This document shows, in pieces, positions 9,055 through 16,973 of a DNA stretch of 38,912 nucleotides. Each line of letters opens with the position of its first letter. Position 1 is the first letter of the stretch. Origin of the DNA: Gluconobacter cerevisiae (GTDB lineage: Bacteria; Pseudomonadota; Alphaproteobacteria; Acetobacterales; Acetobacteraceae); assembly GCF_015244675.1 (NCBI RefSeq), contig NZ_JABCQO010000015.1, positions 1 through 38,912 on the forward strand, written 5' to 3'. The notes beneath the pieces were generated by a model, which saw only the letters and a list, made by a program, of their open reading frames with translations, did not search any database and was not told the DNA's origin. The position numbers were made by a program, and so were the translations under genes.

Positions 9055-9092
9055 TTTATTTGTGAACGATTTGTCAATCCGTCACAAATAAA
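9055..9092. promoter_or_regulatory. Likely TetR operator/promoter of the pump operon
   Basis: TTTATTTGTGA and TCACAAATAAA form a perfect 11-base inverted repeat, and inside them GATT and AATC are also symmetric, giving a 38-base palindrome. On the pump-coding strand it contains TTGACA, a consensus -35 box, so a bound dimer would block transcription of the adaptor and pump genes. It lies between the stop of the TetR gene and the adaptor start. It shares GTGA-N16-TCAC with the site at 9760-9791. Confidence 0.7.
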
Positions 9093-9093
9093 T

Positions 9094-9702
9094 CTATGGT
9101 GCTAGGCTGCGTAGCACCAGATTGGCGATCATCGTCGCATCATTATCGAGAGTTTCCAGATTGTACTCCAGAAGGGCAGGGTGCCTGATTGGCTGGAGGC
9201 TCAGGACGATCGCCCGGCAGGTCTCGTCAATGGGGGTTTTGCGTTCGAACTCCCCCCGCTCGCGGCCCTCTAGAAGAAGGTTGCGGATGATGCTGCTTAA
9301 TTCCTGATCGAAGGCGATGGCGGCGTGCCATTTCTCCTCAATCGCAGACGCTACGATGTCGTGCATCTTGCGATCATGCAGGAAAAGCTCTGCGCCGTTA
9401 TGAGCAAGAGACTGAAAGATTTTCCGCAGTTTTTCAGAGGGTGTAATGTTGTCTTTTACGATGGCCTGAATGTCGCTCAGGAGCGTGTCGTGACAAAGGG
9501 AGCAGATCGCTTCGCCGATGGCTTTTTTGGATTCGAAGAATTTATAGAGATAGGCGGTCGAGAGACCGATTGCCTTAGCCAGATCCGCGACGGTTGTTTT
9601 CTTGTAGCCGTAGAGTCTGAAGTGTTCGTGAGCGGCCGCGATAATCTGGTCCCTGCGTTCGTGATCGACTGGTCCTCGCTGCCCTGATGGTTTTCTGGTC
9701 AT
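9094..9702 (-). CDS. TetR/AcrR-family transcriptional regulator
   Basis: A 202-residue repressor of the TetR family. The N-terminal helix-turn-helix is clear: HERRDQIIAAAHEHFRLYG, then KTTVADLAKAIGLSTAYLYK and FESK at about residues 32-57. The C-terminal ligand domain is divergent, as usual. The ATG at 9702 is chosen because AGGACGAG lies just upstream; the frame extends further to 9783 without support. It precedes the pump operon on the same strand and is divergent from the outer-membrane factor. Palindromes with one shared core lie at both promoters, so it most likely represses the whole efflux locus until a substrate binds it. Confidence 0.92.
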   Translation of the reverse strand: MTRKPSGQRGPVDHERRDQIIAAAHEHFRLYGYKKTTVADLAKAIGLSTAYLYKFFESKKAIGEAICSLCHDTLLSDIQAIVKDNITPSEKLRKIFQSLAHNGAELFLHDRKMHDIVASAIEEKWHAAIAFDQELSSIIRNLLLEGRERGEFERKTPIDETCRAIVLSLQPIRHPALLEYNLETLDNDATMIANLVLRSLAP

Positions 9703-9759
9703 CGTCTCGTCCTGCTGTGTGCCTTCAGAGCCTTGTAAACCTCCCACCCCGCATTGACA

Positions 9760-9791
9760 ACGAGTGACGAATATGGAAACCATTCACTCGT
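9760..9791. promoter_or_regulatory. Second candidate TetR operator, in front of the outer-membrane factor
   Basis: ACGAGTGA and TCACTCGT are perfect 8-base arms separated by 16 bases. The core GTGA-N16-TCAC has the same spacing as the palindrome at 9055-9092. A TTGACA hexamer (9754-9759) abuts it on the plus strand. The site lies between the divergent TetR and outer-membrane-factor genes and could control both. Confidence 0.6.
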
Positions 9792-9841
9792 ATTGCATGC
9801 CCAGACAGCATTTCTGGTCTTACATTTGGGGTATGAAACAT

Positions 9842-11347
9842 ATGGCTGTCGATCATACTGCGCGAACGATCCTGCCGAAATCCTTCAGGCCGCTCCCAGT
9901 CGAGCGGCTTTTCCTGTCTTCTGTCGTTATGCTGGGTCTTGGAGCCTGCGCAGTCGGACCGGATTACAAGGCGCCACATACGGATCTTGCTGCGTTTCAT
10001 AATTCCGGTTTTGAGAACAATGTTGCAGGACAGGCGCCACTGCCTCTGGATCGCTGGTGGGAAGGATTTCACGATCCCGAACTGGTGCGTATTGAGCAGC
10101 GTGTTCTGACGCAGAACCTCGATCTTGAAGCGGCAGTCGGTCGTATACGACAGGCTCATGGTGCGGCCGAGGCCGCTGCCGCGCAAATGTTGCCGACACT
10201 GGATTTTACTCCGCAGGTCTCGGCTTACCGTCTGTCCAACGAAGGGCTGATTGGCCGCATGGCACGGAATTTTCCGGGGTATAATCGTGACCAGCGGGCT
10301 TACGACGTGCATGGCGTTGCCAGTTGGGAGATGGATCTTTTCGGAGGACTGCGGCGGGGTCATGAGGCGGCCAGAGACGAAGCCGAGGCGGCAATCGCGC
10401 AGAGTGCCGGGGTGCGGGTCAGTGTCGCAGGGGATGCAGCGGACGCTTATTTCCAGATCCGTGGATATCAGGCCCGGCTGCATGTTGCAGAAGATCAGAT
10501 CACGACAGACGCCCATCTTCTGAATCTTGTGCAGCAAAGATATGCGCGGGGTGTTGCGTCGCAGCGCGAGGTCGATCAGGCGCAGGCGCTTCTCCAGTCT
10601 GCACGGGAGACAGTGCCGGTGCTGCGGGTCGCTTTGGAGGTACAACTCAACCGGTTGGATGTTCTGATGGGCGTGCAGCCGGGAACCTATGCACAGGAAC
10701 TGGCGCTGTCCTCGCCTCCGCCAACGATCCCATCCATTGGGAATGTCACGCCCGCAGATGTTTTAAGGCGTCGCCCCGATGTTATTGCGTCTGAGCGACG
10801 TCTTGCCGCGTCGAATGCCCGTATCGGGCGGGCATTGGCGGATTATTATCCAAAACTTTCACTCTCGGGGGCTCTGGGCTTCCAGAGCCTGAGCGTGAAC
10901 AAGATGTTTACGCCAGCTGGTTTCGGGCCGTCAGCGTCTGGCGCCCTTCGATGGAGAATTTTTGACTTTGGCAAGATTGATGCGGAGGTTCAGCAGGCAA
11001 AAGGAGCTTATGCCGAACAACTGGCACAATACCGATCGACTGTTCTTCACGCAGCCGAAGATGTGGAAAACGCTTTCATGGCGTTGGAGCAATCTGAAAA
11101 ACGTGCGGAAAATCTCGGAATTGAAGTCGCATCTTTGACGCAGGCGCGGGATCTCTCCAGCCAGTCTTACAGGGCGGGGGTCATCCCGTTGACGGATGTA
11201 CTCGATGCCAATCGGCAGTTGCTGGAAGCCGAAGACCGTCAGGCCGACACTCAGAGCGAAACTGCCCGTGCGGCTGTCAGATCCTTCAGGGCGATTGGCG
11301 GGGGCTGGGAAGGGGCGACGGACGTCACCAGACTGGCTTCACGTTAG
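9842..11347 (+). CDS. Outer-membrane efflux lipoprotein (OprM/NodT-type)
   Basis: A TolC-like outer-membrane channel of about 501 residues that completes the tripartite pump with the adaptor and RND genes on the other strand. The N-terminus holds a signal with lipobox near LGLGAC followed by AVGPDYKAP, the standard start of mature NodT/OprM proteins. Two outer_membrane_efflux domains follow, with landmarks WWEGFHDPEL, NLDLEAAVGRIRQAH, RRRPDVIASERRLAASNARIG and SYRAGVIPLTDVLDANRQLL. The frame is open to 9764, but those codons overlap the candidate operator. ATG at 9842, with GGGG about ten bases before it, or ATG at 9833 is more likely. Confidence 0.92.
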   Translation: MAVDHTARTILPKSFRPLPVERLFLSSVVMLGLGACAVGPDYKAPHTDLAAFHNSGFENNVAGQAPLPLDRWWEGFHDPELVRIEQRVLTQNLDLEAAVGRIRQAHGAAEAAAAQMLPTLDFTPQVSAYRLSNEGLIGRMARNFPGYNRDQRAYDVHGVASWEMDLFGGLRRGHEAARDEAEAAIAQSAGVRVSVAGDAADAYFQIRGYQARLHVAEDQITTDAHLLNLVQQRYARGVASQREVDQAQALLQSARETVPVLRVALEVQLNRLDVLMGVQPGTYAQELALSSPPPTIPSIGNVTPADVLRRRPDVIASERRLAASNARIGRALADYYPKLSLSGALGFQSLSVNKMFTPAGFGPSASGALRWRIFDFGKIDAEVQQAKGAYAEQLAQYRSTVLHAAEDVENAFMALEQSEKRAENLGIEVASLTQARDLSSQSYRAGVIPLTDVLDANRQLLEAEDRQADTQSETARAAVRSFRAIGGGWEGATDVTRLASR

Positions 11348-11401
11348 TTCAACAGACCATCACCATTGTTGTCGTAATACTCCAACCTGAAAGAACGGGA
11401 T

Positions 11402-12232
11402 ATGAACCAGAATATTTCGGAAGCAGAAAAAATGCCTGGGAATAACAGCGTGAATTCCATTCAGAAAAGAGCTCTGGTGACGGGTGCTTCAAGTGGTCTT
11501 GGTATTGATTTTGCTGATGTGCTGGCAGCGCAAGGATACAATCTCGTTCTGGTGGCACGGCGACAGGAGCCGATGGAAATCCTGGCTGAACAGCTTCGGA
11601 TCAAACATGGCGTGGAAGTCGTTGTGCAGCCTGCTGATCTTGCGGTTCCGGGTGCAGCGGCCGCTCTCAAGGGATATTTGGAGATAAGGTCGCTTCAGAT
11701 CGACGTTCTGGTGAATAACGCCGGGTACGGACTGCATGGCAATTTTCTGGAAACGCCAATTGAGCGCACCGTCGATATGATTCAACTCAACGTAACAGCA
11801 CTTACGGAACTGAGTTATGTGTTCGGGCAGGATATGGCGGCTCGAGGTCATGGTCATATTCTTCTCGTCGCAAGCCTATTGGCATTTCAGCCAGTGCCGA
11901 CCTATGCAGCTTATGCCGCAACAAAAGCCTATGTGCTTTCTTTTGGAGAGGCACTTCATGACGAACTCCGCTCCTGCGGCGTCACCGTGACTGCGCTTTG
12001 TCCGGGTCATACCGAGACTGGATTTGATGCCGTCGCCGGAGCAACTGTCTCAGCTGCGCTACGCCTGCTGACCATGCAGCCCCGTCCGGTGGTTCAGAGT
12101 GGATTGCGTGCGCTCTGGAAGGGGCGGGCAAGTGTGACCGCCGGTATCATGAACAAATTCGTCGTGTTCTCTAATCGTCTGATGCCGCGATCCATGCAAA
12201 GAGCTGCAATGAAGACAGTGCTTGGCCCGTAA
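11402..12232 (+). CDS. Short-chain dehydrogenase/reductase (classical SDR)
   Basis: A 276-residue oxidoreductase with the classical SDR fold. TGASSGLG at residues 27-34 binds the nucleotide, and the Arg pair in LVARR after strand 2 suggests NADP(H). NNAG, the Ser in VASLLA and YAAYAATKA (YxxxK) form the active site. It resembles the DltE/YqjQ group with a C-terminal hydrophobic extension. It follows the outer-membrane factor by 54 bases on the same strand, so it is probably co-transcribed and may modify or detoxify a pump substrate; that link is inference. A two-way terminator follows. Confidence 0.85.
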   Translation: MNQNISEAEKMPGNNSVNSIQKRALVTGASSGLGIDFADVLAAQGYNLVLVARRQEPMEILAEQLRIKHGVEVVVQPADLAVPGAAAALKGYLEIRSLQIDVLVNNAGYGLHGNFLETPIERTVDMIQLNVTALTELSYVFGQDMAARGHGHILLVASLLAFQPVPTYAAYAATKAYVLSFGEALHDELRSCGVTVTALCPGHTETGFDAVAGATVSAALRLLTMQPRPVVQSGLRALWKGRASVTAGIMNKFVVFSNRLMPRSMQRAAMKTVLGP

Positions 12233-12296
12233 ATAATCATGGCGAGATTTTTTTGACAGGACGCTAATATGCCAGAAAAATTGTGCTGATTGAGAT

Positions 12297-12338
12297 CTGC
12301 AAAAGGCTCGCCGGATCATGCCAGCGAGCCTTTTGCAG
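12297..12338. terminator. Strong bidirectional terminator
   Basis: Two perfect 15-base arms (CTGCAAAAGGCTCGC and its complement) flank a 12-base loop. The arms begin and end in A/T runs, so each strand has a T-rich 3' flank. It lies between the convergent SDR and aldo-keto reductase genes and serves both. Confidence 0.85.
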
Positions 12339-12358
12339 AGAGTGAATATTGCTATTCT

Positions 12359-13381
12359 TTACTCAGACAGGTTGCGCCAGAGGTCGATATGTCCTTCGCG
12401 GGCATATTGATCAATCAGTTTCAGTTCATCCGCGCTGAAAGACTGGTTTTTCAGGGCATCCAGTGAATCGTCAAGTTGCTGAACATTGCGTGCGCCAATG
12501 AGGGCGGATGTGACACGGGGATCGCGCAGGATCCAGGCAATGGCCATCTGTGCGAGGGACTGTCCGCGTTTTTGCGCAATGTCATTCAGGGCCCGGACAT
12601 GTGCGATATTGTCCTCTGAGAGCATGGCCTGAACAAAGGAGTCTCCGATGGCTGCGCGTGAGTTTTCGGGAACGCCATTGAGATATTTGTTGGTCAGAAG
12701 CCCCTGAGCCAGCGGAGAAAAAGCGATACATCCAACGCCAAGGTTTTCGAGTGTATCGAGCAGTTCCACCTCAACCCAGCGGTTGAGCATCGAATAAGAC
12801 GGTTGATGGATGAGGAGCGGTACGCCTTCAGCTTTCAGAATGGCAGCAGCCTGTTTTGTCCGCTCCGGACCATAGGACGAAATACCAACATAGAGCGCTT
12901 TGCCCTGACGGTGCATCTGCACCAGAGCGCTCATTGTCTCTTCAAGCGGGACATCCGGCGTTGGGCGATGGGAGTAAAAAATATCGACGTAATCCAGCCC
13001 CATTCTCTGGAGGCTCTGGTCGAGAGAGGCGAGAAGGTATTTGCGGGACCCGCCGTTACCATACGGGCCGGGCCACATGTCCCATCCGGCTTTTGAAGAA
13101 ACAATCATTTCGTCGCGATGGGCCGCAAAATCCTTTTTGAGGATCGTGCCGAAATTTTCTTCGGCAGAGCCGTAGGGCGGTCCGTAGTTATTGGCCAGAT
13201 CGAAGTGCGTTACGCCACGATCAAAGGCGCGCCTGATGACGGCACGACCTGTCTCGAACACGTCAGTGCCTCCGAAATTGTGCCACAAACCAAGAGAAAT
13301 GGGCGGCAGGTCAAGGCCGGAGCGGCCACAACGACGAAAGGTCGCTGTTTCATAACGGGAGGGGTCTGGTGTCCAGGTCAT
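12359..13381 (-). CDS. Aldo/keto reductase, YghZ/Gpr-like (AKR14)
   Basis: A 340-residue NADPH-dependent aldo-keto reductase close to E. coli YghZ, which reduces L-glyceraldehyde 3-phosphate and other aldehydes. Shared stretches include PPISLGLWHNFGG, FDLANNYGPPYGSAEENFG (catalytic Asp and Tyr), the Lys in VSSKAGWDMWPGPYG, and GLDYVDIFYSHRP (His). The C-terminus has the NADPH-binding segment VTSALIGARNVQQLDDS. Length matches YghZ. It is downstream of the sulfonate monooxygenase gene by 36 bases and is likely its operon partner, reducing the aldehyde left after desulfonation or a related sugar aldehyde (inference). Confidence 0.9.
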   Translation of the reverse strand: MTWTPDPSRYETATFRRCGRSGLDLPPISLGLWHNFGGTDVFETGRAVIRRAFDRGVTHFDLANNYGPPYGSAEENFGTILKKDFAAHRDEMIVSSKAGWDMWPGPYGNGGSRKYLLASLDQSLQRMGLDYVDIFYSHRPTPDVPLEETMSALVQMHRQGKALYVGISSYGPERTKQAAAILKAEGVPLLIHQPSYSMLNRWVEVELLDTLENLGVGCIAFSPLAQGLLTNKYLNGVPENSRAAIGDSFVQAMLSEDNIAHVRALNDIAQKRGQSLAQMAIAWILRDPRVTSALIGARNVQQLDDSLDALKNQSFSADELKLIDQYAREGHIDLWRNLSE

Positions 13382-13417
13382 GCGGCTTTCCTTTTTGTGC
13401 GTATCGTGATGCTGGCT

Positions 13418-14506
13418 TCAGTCAAACCGGGAGAGTGAAGCATGGTTCAGATGTGGCAAGACATGCCGGGCGAACAGGTCGCATTCGCTCTGATGAGGGT
13501 AGCCTGACAGGATGAAGGCTTCCATCCCGAGTTCCTGATAGGCGCGCAGCTTGGCCAGAATCTGGTCGGGCGTGCCAACCAGGGCTGCACCACAGCCAGA
13601 CCTTGCCCGGCCAATGCCGGTCCACAGAATGTCTTCGACGTAGCCTTCGCTATCGGCGCGATCCCTGAGTTCTCCCTGTCGCAGCACTCCGGCCGTCACA
13701 GCATCGAGTGAACGGTTTCGGATGCTGGCACCGGTGGAGGCATCCAGTCTGGAAACAAGGCGGGAGGCGGCAGTGCAAGCTTCTCTTTCGGTGTCCCGAA
13801 CGATGACATGCACCCGATAGCCGAACTTCAGGGTGCGGCCGTGTCGGGCAGCACGGGCCCGCATGTCAGTGACGACGTCCCGAACTCCTTCGAGTGTATC
13901 AGGCCACATCAGATAGACATCGGCCGCTGCCGCTGCTGTTTCACGGGCAGCTTCGGAAAGACCGCCAAAATATAACAGAGGAGACTTGCCGCCGTAGCCC
14001 TGCAAGCGAGGGGGAGCGATGGACAGATTGTAAAACTCCCCCTGGGTCTCGACAGGCTGACCGTTTAGGAGGGCTCGCAGGATATGCATATATTCGAGGG
14101 TGCGTCTGTAACGCGGCGCGCTTTCCAGCGTCTCGCCCGGAAGATCCGAGGAAATGATGTTGATATCGAGACGACCTTCGGCCATCTGGTCAAGCGTAGC
14201 GAGCTGTCTCGCCTGTTGAGGGGGCCAGACCTCTCCGCAGCGAATGGCTGTCAGCAGTTTCAGACGACGCAGCAGGGGAGCCATCCCACCAGCAAAAGCG
14301 ATTGTATCCAGCCCCAGACTGTATCCGGAAGGCAGAAGGATACGGTCAAAGCCTCCTTTTTCCGCACCCAGTACGATATTCCTGCAGTGTTCCCAGGATG
14401 ACTGGAGCGCCTTGTCCGGAACACCGAGAAATTCATAGTCATCATCACACAGGGCGGAGAACCAACTGACTTCACAGGATGGAGTTGAGGCGGGAAGGGC
14501 TGACAT
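13418..14506 (-). CDS. FMNH2-dependent alkanesulfonate monooxygenase-like (LLM family, SsuD/SmoC-type)
   Basis: A 362-residue bacterial-luciferase-like flavin monooxygenase. It aligns along its length with E. coli SsuD: RLKLLTAIRCGEVWPPQQAR, ATLDQMAEGRLDINI, SPLLYFGGLSEAAR and AFILSGYPH. Residues that bind the sulfonate and flavin phosphate in SsuD appear kept: Arg and His in GYRVHVIVRDT, Arg in GIGRARSGCGAALVG and Tyr in LSGYPH. The SsuD Cys54 position is not Cys here. Such enzymes cleave the C-S bond of sulfonates with O2 and FMNH2, giving an aldehyde and sulfite. No flavin reductase gene is adjacent. It is the first gene of a leftward pair with the aldo-keto reductase, divergent from the Gfo/Idh/MocA gene. 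Confidence 0.88.
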   Translation of the reverse strand: MSALPASTPSCEVSWFSALCDDDYEFLGVPDKALQSSWEHCRNIVLGAEKGGFDRILLPSGYSLGLDTIAFAGGMAPLLRRLKLLTAIRCGEVWPPQQARQLATLDQMAEGRLDINIISSDLPGETLESAPRYRRTLEYMHILRALLNGQPVETQGEFYNLSIAPPRLQGYGGKSPLLYFGGLSEAARETAAAAADVYLMWPDTLEGVRDVVTDMRARAARHGRTLKFGYRVHVIVRDTEREACTAASRLVSRLDASTGASIRNRSLDAVTAGVLRQGELRDRADSEGYVEDILWTGIGRARSGCGAALVGTPDQILAKLRAYQELGMEAFILSGYPHQSECDLFARHVLPHLNHASLSRFD

Positions 14507-14610
14507 CTGAAGACCTAGTCACTAAATATAAATGTTGAATACTTATTTACCACTTTGTTTAATTGATGTATAGCGCGCTTCACGGCATTAACAACAACAC
14601 GTGGCGGACA

Positions 14611-15699
14611 ATGCGTTTTATTCTCGTTGGTACCGGCCTTATGGCTCAGGAACATATCCGTAATCTGGCGCTCGTGCCCGGAACACGCGTCGTTGCGCTT
14701 GTTGATCCTGAACCTTCTTCCATCGTCTGGGCACAAGAAAGCCTGCGGGCCAGTTTCGGTGAGGATGCTGGCGATATTCCGGCTTATGCCGACGTTCCGT
14801 CCATGCTTGCCGTGACTGAGGCTGATGCGGTGATTGTCGCATCGCCAAATTATACGCATCACGATGTGCTTTTACCGCTGCTCGATACGGATCTTCATAT
14901 TCTTTGCGAAAAGCCGCTTTGCACTACGGTGGCGGACGCCGCAGACATTGTCGCGCGGACAGACGGACGGAAGGGTATTTTCTGGGTCGGGATGGAATAC
15001 CGCTTCATGCCCCCTGTCTCACGCTTCATTGCTGATGTGCATGAGGGCAGGATCGGTGTTTTGAAGCGGCTGGCGCTCCATGAGCATCGCTTTCCGTTTC
15101 TGGCCAAGGTTGGAGACTGGAACCGCTTTAACCGCAATACGGGCGGTACGATGGTCGAAAAATGCTGTCATTTCTTCGATCTCATGACCTGTATCGTACG
15201 TGCCAATCCTGTCAGCGTTTTTTGTTCGGGAGCGGCGGACGTCAATCATCTTGATGAGCGTTATGACGGGCAGGCGCCTGATATCATCGACAATAGCTAT
15301 ACCATTGTCGACTTCGACAATGGCGTGCGCGCCATGCTGGATCTGTGCATGTTTGCAGAAGGGGCTGAAGAACAGGAGCAGCTCGTGGCGATTGGGGATC
15401 GCGCAAAGCTGGAAGTGGGTATTCCGTCCGGGGTCAAGGTTTTCTCTCCCCGCGTTCCTGTGGGTGAGCCCAAAGCCGTTGTGCGGGAGACGATCGAAGT
15501 CCGCGATGACGTATTGGCTGCCGGACATCATCATGGGGCGACTTACTTCCAACTCCTGGCCTTTCTGGATGCAGCCGCCGGGCGCGCACCCGTTCAGGTG
15601 ACGGCCGCAGATGGTCTTCTGGCCGTAAAAATCGGGACGGCAGCCGAGATCAGTGCCCGGGAAAAACGGGTGGTCAGACTGTCGGAACTGGAGGGTTAA
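14611..15699 (+). CDS. Gfo/Idh/MocA-family NAD(P)-dependent protein
   Basis: A 362-residue member of the glucose-fructose oxidoreductase/inositol dehydrogenase family. The N-terminal Rossmann fold begins MRFILVGTGLMAQEHIRN. The family EKP motif is in ILCEKPLCTT at about residue 105, and a Lys-x-x-His-type site sits in GGTMVEKCCHFFDLM. These proteins oxidise sugars at the NAD cofactor. Some, such as GH109 and the NAD-dependent sulfoquinovosidases (GH188), use it to cleave glycosides. Start: ATG at 14611 is preferred over the open frame to 14563 because the Rossmann strand begins there. It is divergent from the sulfonate monooxygenase and overlaps the MFS gene tail-to-tail by 26 bases. Confidence 0.85.
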   Translation: MRFILVGTGLMAQEHIRNLALVPGTRVVALVDPEPSSIVWAQESLRASFGEDAGDIPAYADVPSMLAVTEADAVIVASPNYTHHDVLLPLLDTDLHILCEKPLCTTVADAADIVARTDGRKGIFWVGMEYRFMPPVSRFIADVHEGRIGVLKRLALHEHRFPFLAKVGDWNRFNRNTGGTMVEKCCHFFDLMTCIVRANPVSVFCSGAADVNHLDERYDGQAPDIIDNSYTIVDFDNGVRAMLDLCMFAEGAEEQEQLVAIGDRAKLEVGIPSGVKVFSPRVPVGEPKAVVRETIEVRDDVLAAGHHHGATYFQLLAFLDAAAGRAPVQVTAADGLLAVKIGTAAEISAREKRVVRLSELEG

Positions 15700-16969
15700 G
15701 GTCGGGATCGGCGGTCTTGGAAAGAAGTTTCCTAACCGGTGCGAAAAGCGCCAGTGCGAGCCATCCCAGAATATAAGCGATGGCGCAGTAAGCGAAAACA
15801 GGCTTCAGTGACTGGCCCGGAGCCGCAAATTGCCCCAGAAGATGCAGCATGAGTGCGCCGCCGATATTACCCGCAAAAGCGCCTACTCCCGTTGCGCGCC
15901 CAGTCATCCGTGTCGGAGCCCACTCGGTAATGAACCCGAACAGATTGGTGGCGAAGGCCTGATGAGCTGCCAGAGTAAGCCCGCAGACTGCAATGCCGAA
16001 AGTCAGGCTGGACGTCGTGAGCAGCAGAGGGAGCGGCAGGGCGCATAAGGCGGCGAAAGCCATAATGGCGCGTCGTGCTGTTTCATGCCTGTACCCGGCC
16101 CGCGTCAGGAAAAAAGGTCCGTACCCTCCCAGAATGGAGCCAATTCCTGCCATGCCGTAGGCTATGGCGAGCGGAAAACCCATGGAAGACGGCTCAAGTG
16201 CAAAGCGGCGATGAAGCAGGTCGGGCAGCCAGAACAGCAGGAACCACCAGACCGGATCGGTAAGAAACTTTCCCAATGCAAAGCCTGTAACACAGCACCA
16301 GACGGGGAGGGCTGTGTGTTCCGCATGAGCGGTTGTCGAAGCCGGTGCCTCGCTGTCGCCCATGCGGGCAAAACGGAACCAGAGCAACGCGCAAAGCAGT
16401 CCTGAAGCACCAACCGCGATAGTTGTGCCGCGCCACCCCAGCACGGGGAACAGAAGAACTACAATCAGAGGTGTGCCCATTGCGGCCAGATTTGGAGCCG
16501 CATTGAGCAGGCCGATCATGCGCCCCTGAGAATCACGAGGGAATGTCGTTCTGATGGCCTTCATACTGGCGGGTGTGCCCACACCCTCAAACAGCCCCAG
16601 AGCAACCCGAACGGCTAAAAAGCCGCTGACACTCCGCACCGCAGCATGCAGGATGGTTGCAAGGCTCCACCCTGTCAGACCAAAACCCAGCGTCTTTTTT
16701 ATTCCCAGGCGATCGACAACCCACCCACTGACCAGCAGGCTGACAGCAATTGTCGCCTGTGACCATGAGGAAATTGAAGCGTAGTCTGCGGCAGTCCAGC
16801 CGAAAATACGGTCCAGTTCAGGCTTTAGAAGGGCCAAAATCTGCCGGTCTGCGTAAGCTATGATACCGATCAGAAACAGCAGAGAGGGCATCAGGATAGA
16901 TTGTTCTTCTGCTTTGTCCGCTTGTGCCGTTTCTGGTGCTTGTGATGGTCTGAAGAGCCGTCTGGCCAT
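15674..16969 (-). CDS. MFS transporter, anion:cation/hexuronate (ACS)-like
   Basis: A 431-residue major facilitator protein with about 12 hydrophobic segments. LIGIIAYADRQILALLKPEL in helix 1 and the loop 2-3 motif GWVVDRLGIKKTLGFG are typical of the ACS family, whose members import hexuronates, sugar acids and other organic anions. The ATG at 16969 leaves a 4-base gap after the TonB receptor stop, so the two are co-transcribed; the frame is open back to 17005. An anion-type importer behind an outer-membrane receptor suits an acidic sugar or sulfonate substrate (inference). Confidence 0.88.
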   Translation of the reverse strand: MARRLFRPSQAPETAQADKAEEQSILMPSLLFLIGIIAYADRQILALLKPELDRIFGWTAADYASISSWSQATIAVSLLVSGWVVDRLGIKKTLGFGLTGWSLATILHAAVRSVSGFLAVRVALGLFEGVGTPASMKAIRTTFPRDSQGRMIGLLNAAPNLAAMGTPLIVVLLFPVLGWRGTTIAVGASGLLCALLWFRFARMGDSEAPASTTAHAEHTALPVWCCVTGFALGKFLTDPVWWFLLFWLPDLLHRRFALEPSSMGFPLAIAYGMAGIGSILGGYGPFFLTRAGYRHETARRAIMAFAALCALPLPLLLTTSSLTFGIAVCGLTLAAHQAFATNLFGFITEWAPTRMTGRATGVGAFAGNIGGALMLHLLGQFAAPGQSLKPVFAYCAIAYILGWLALALFAPVRKLLSKTADPDLNPPVPTV

Positions 16970-16973
16970 CGGC

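Noticed and set aside
9095-9118. GGTGCTA/TAGCACC hairpin at the end of the TetR gene as a terminator
   Set aside because: It overlaps the coding end, has only 7 pairs and no T-run; the adjacent operator explains regulation better.
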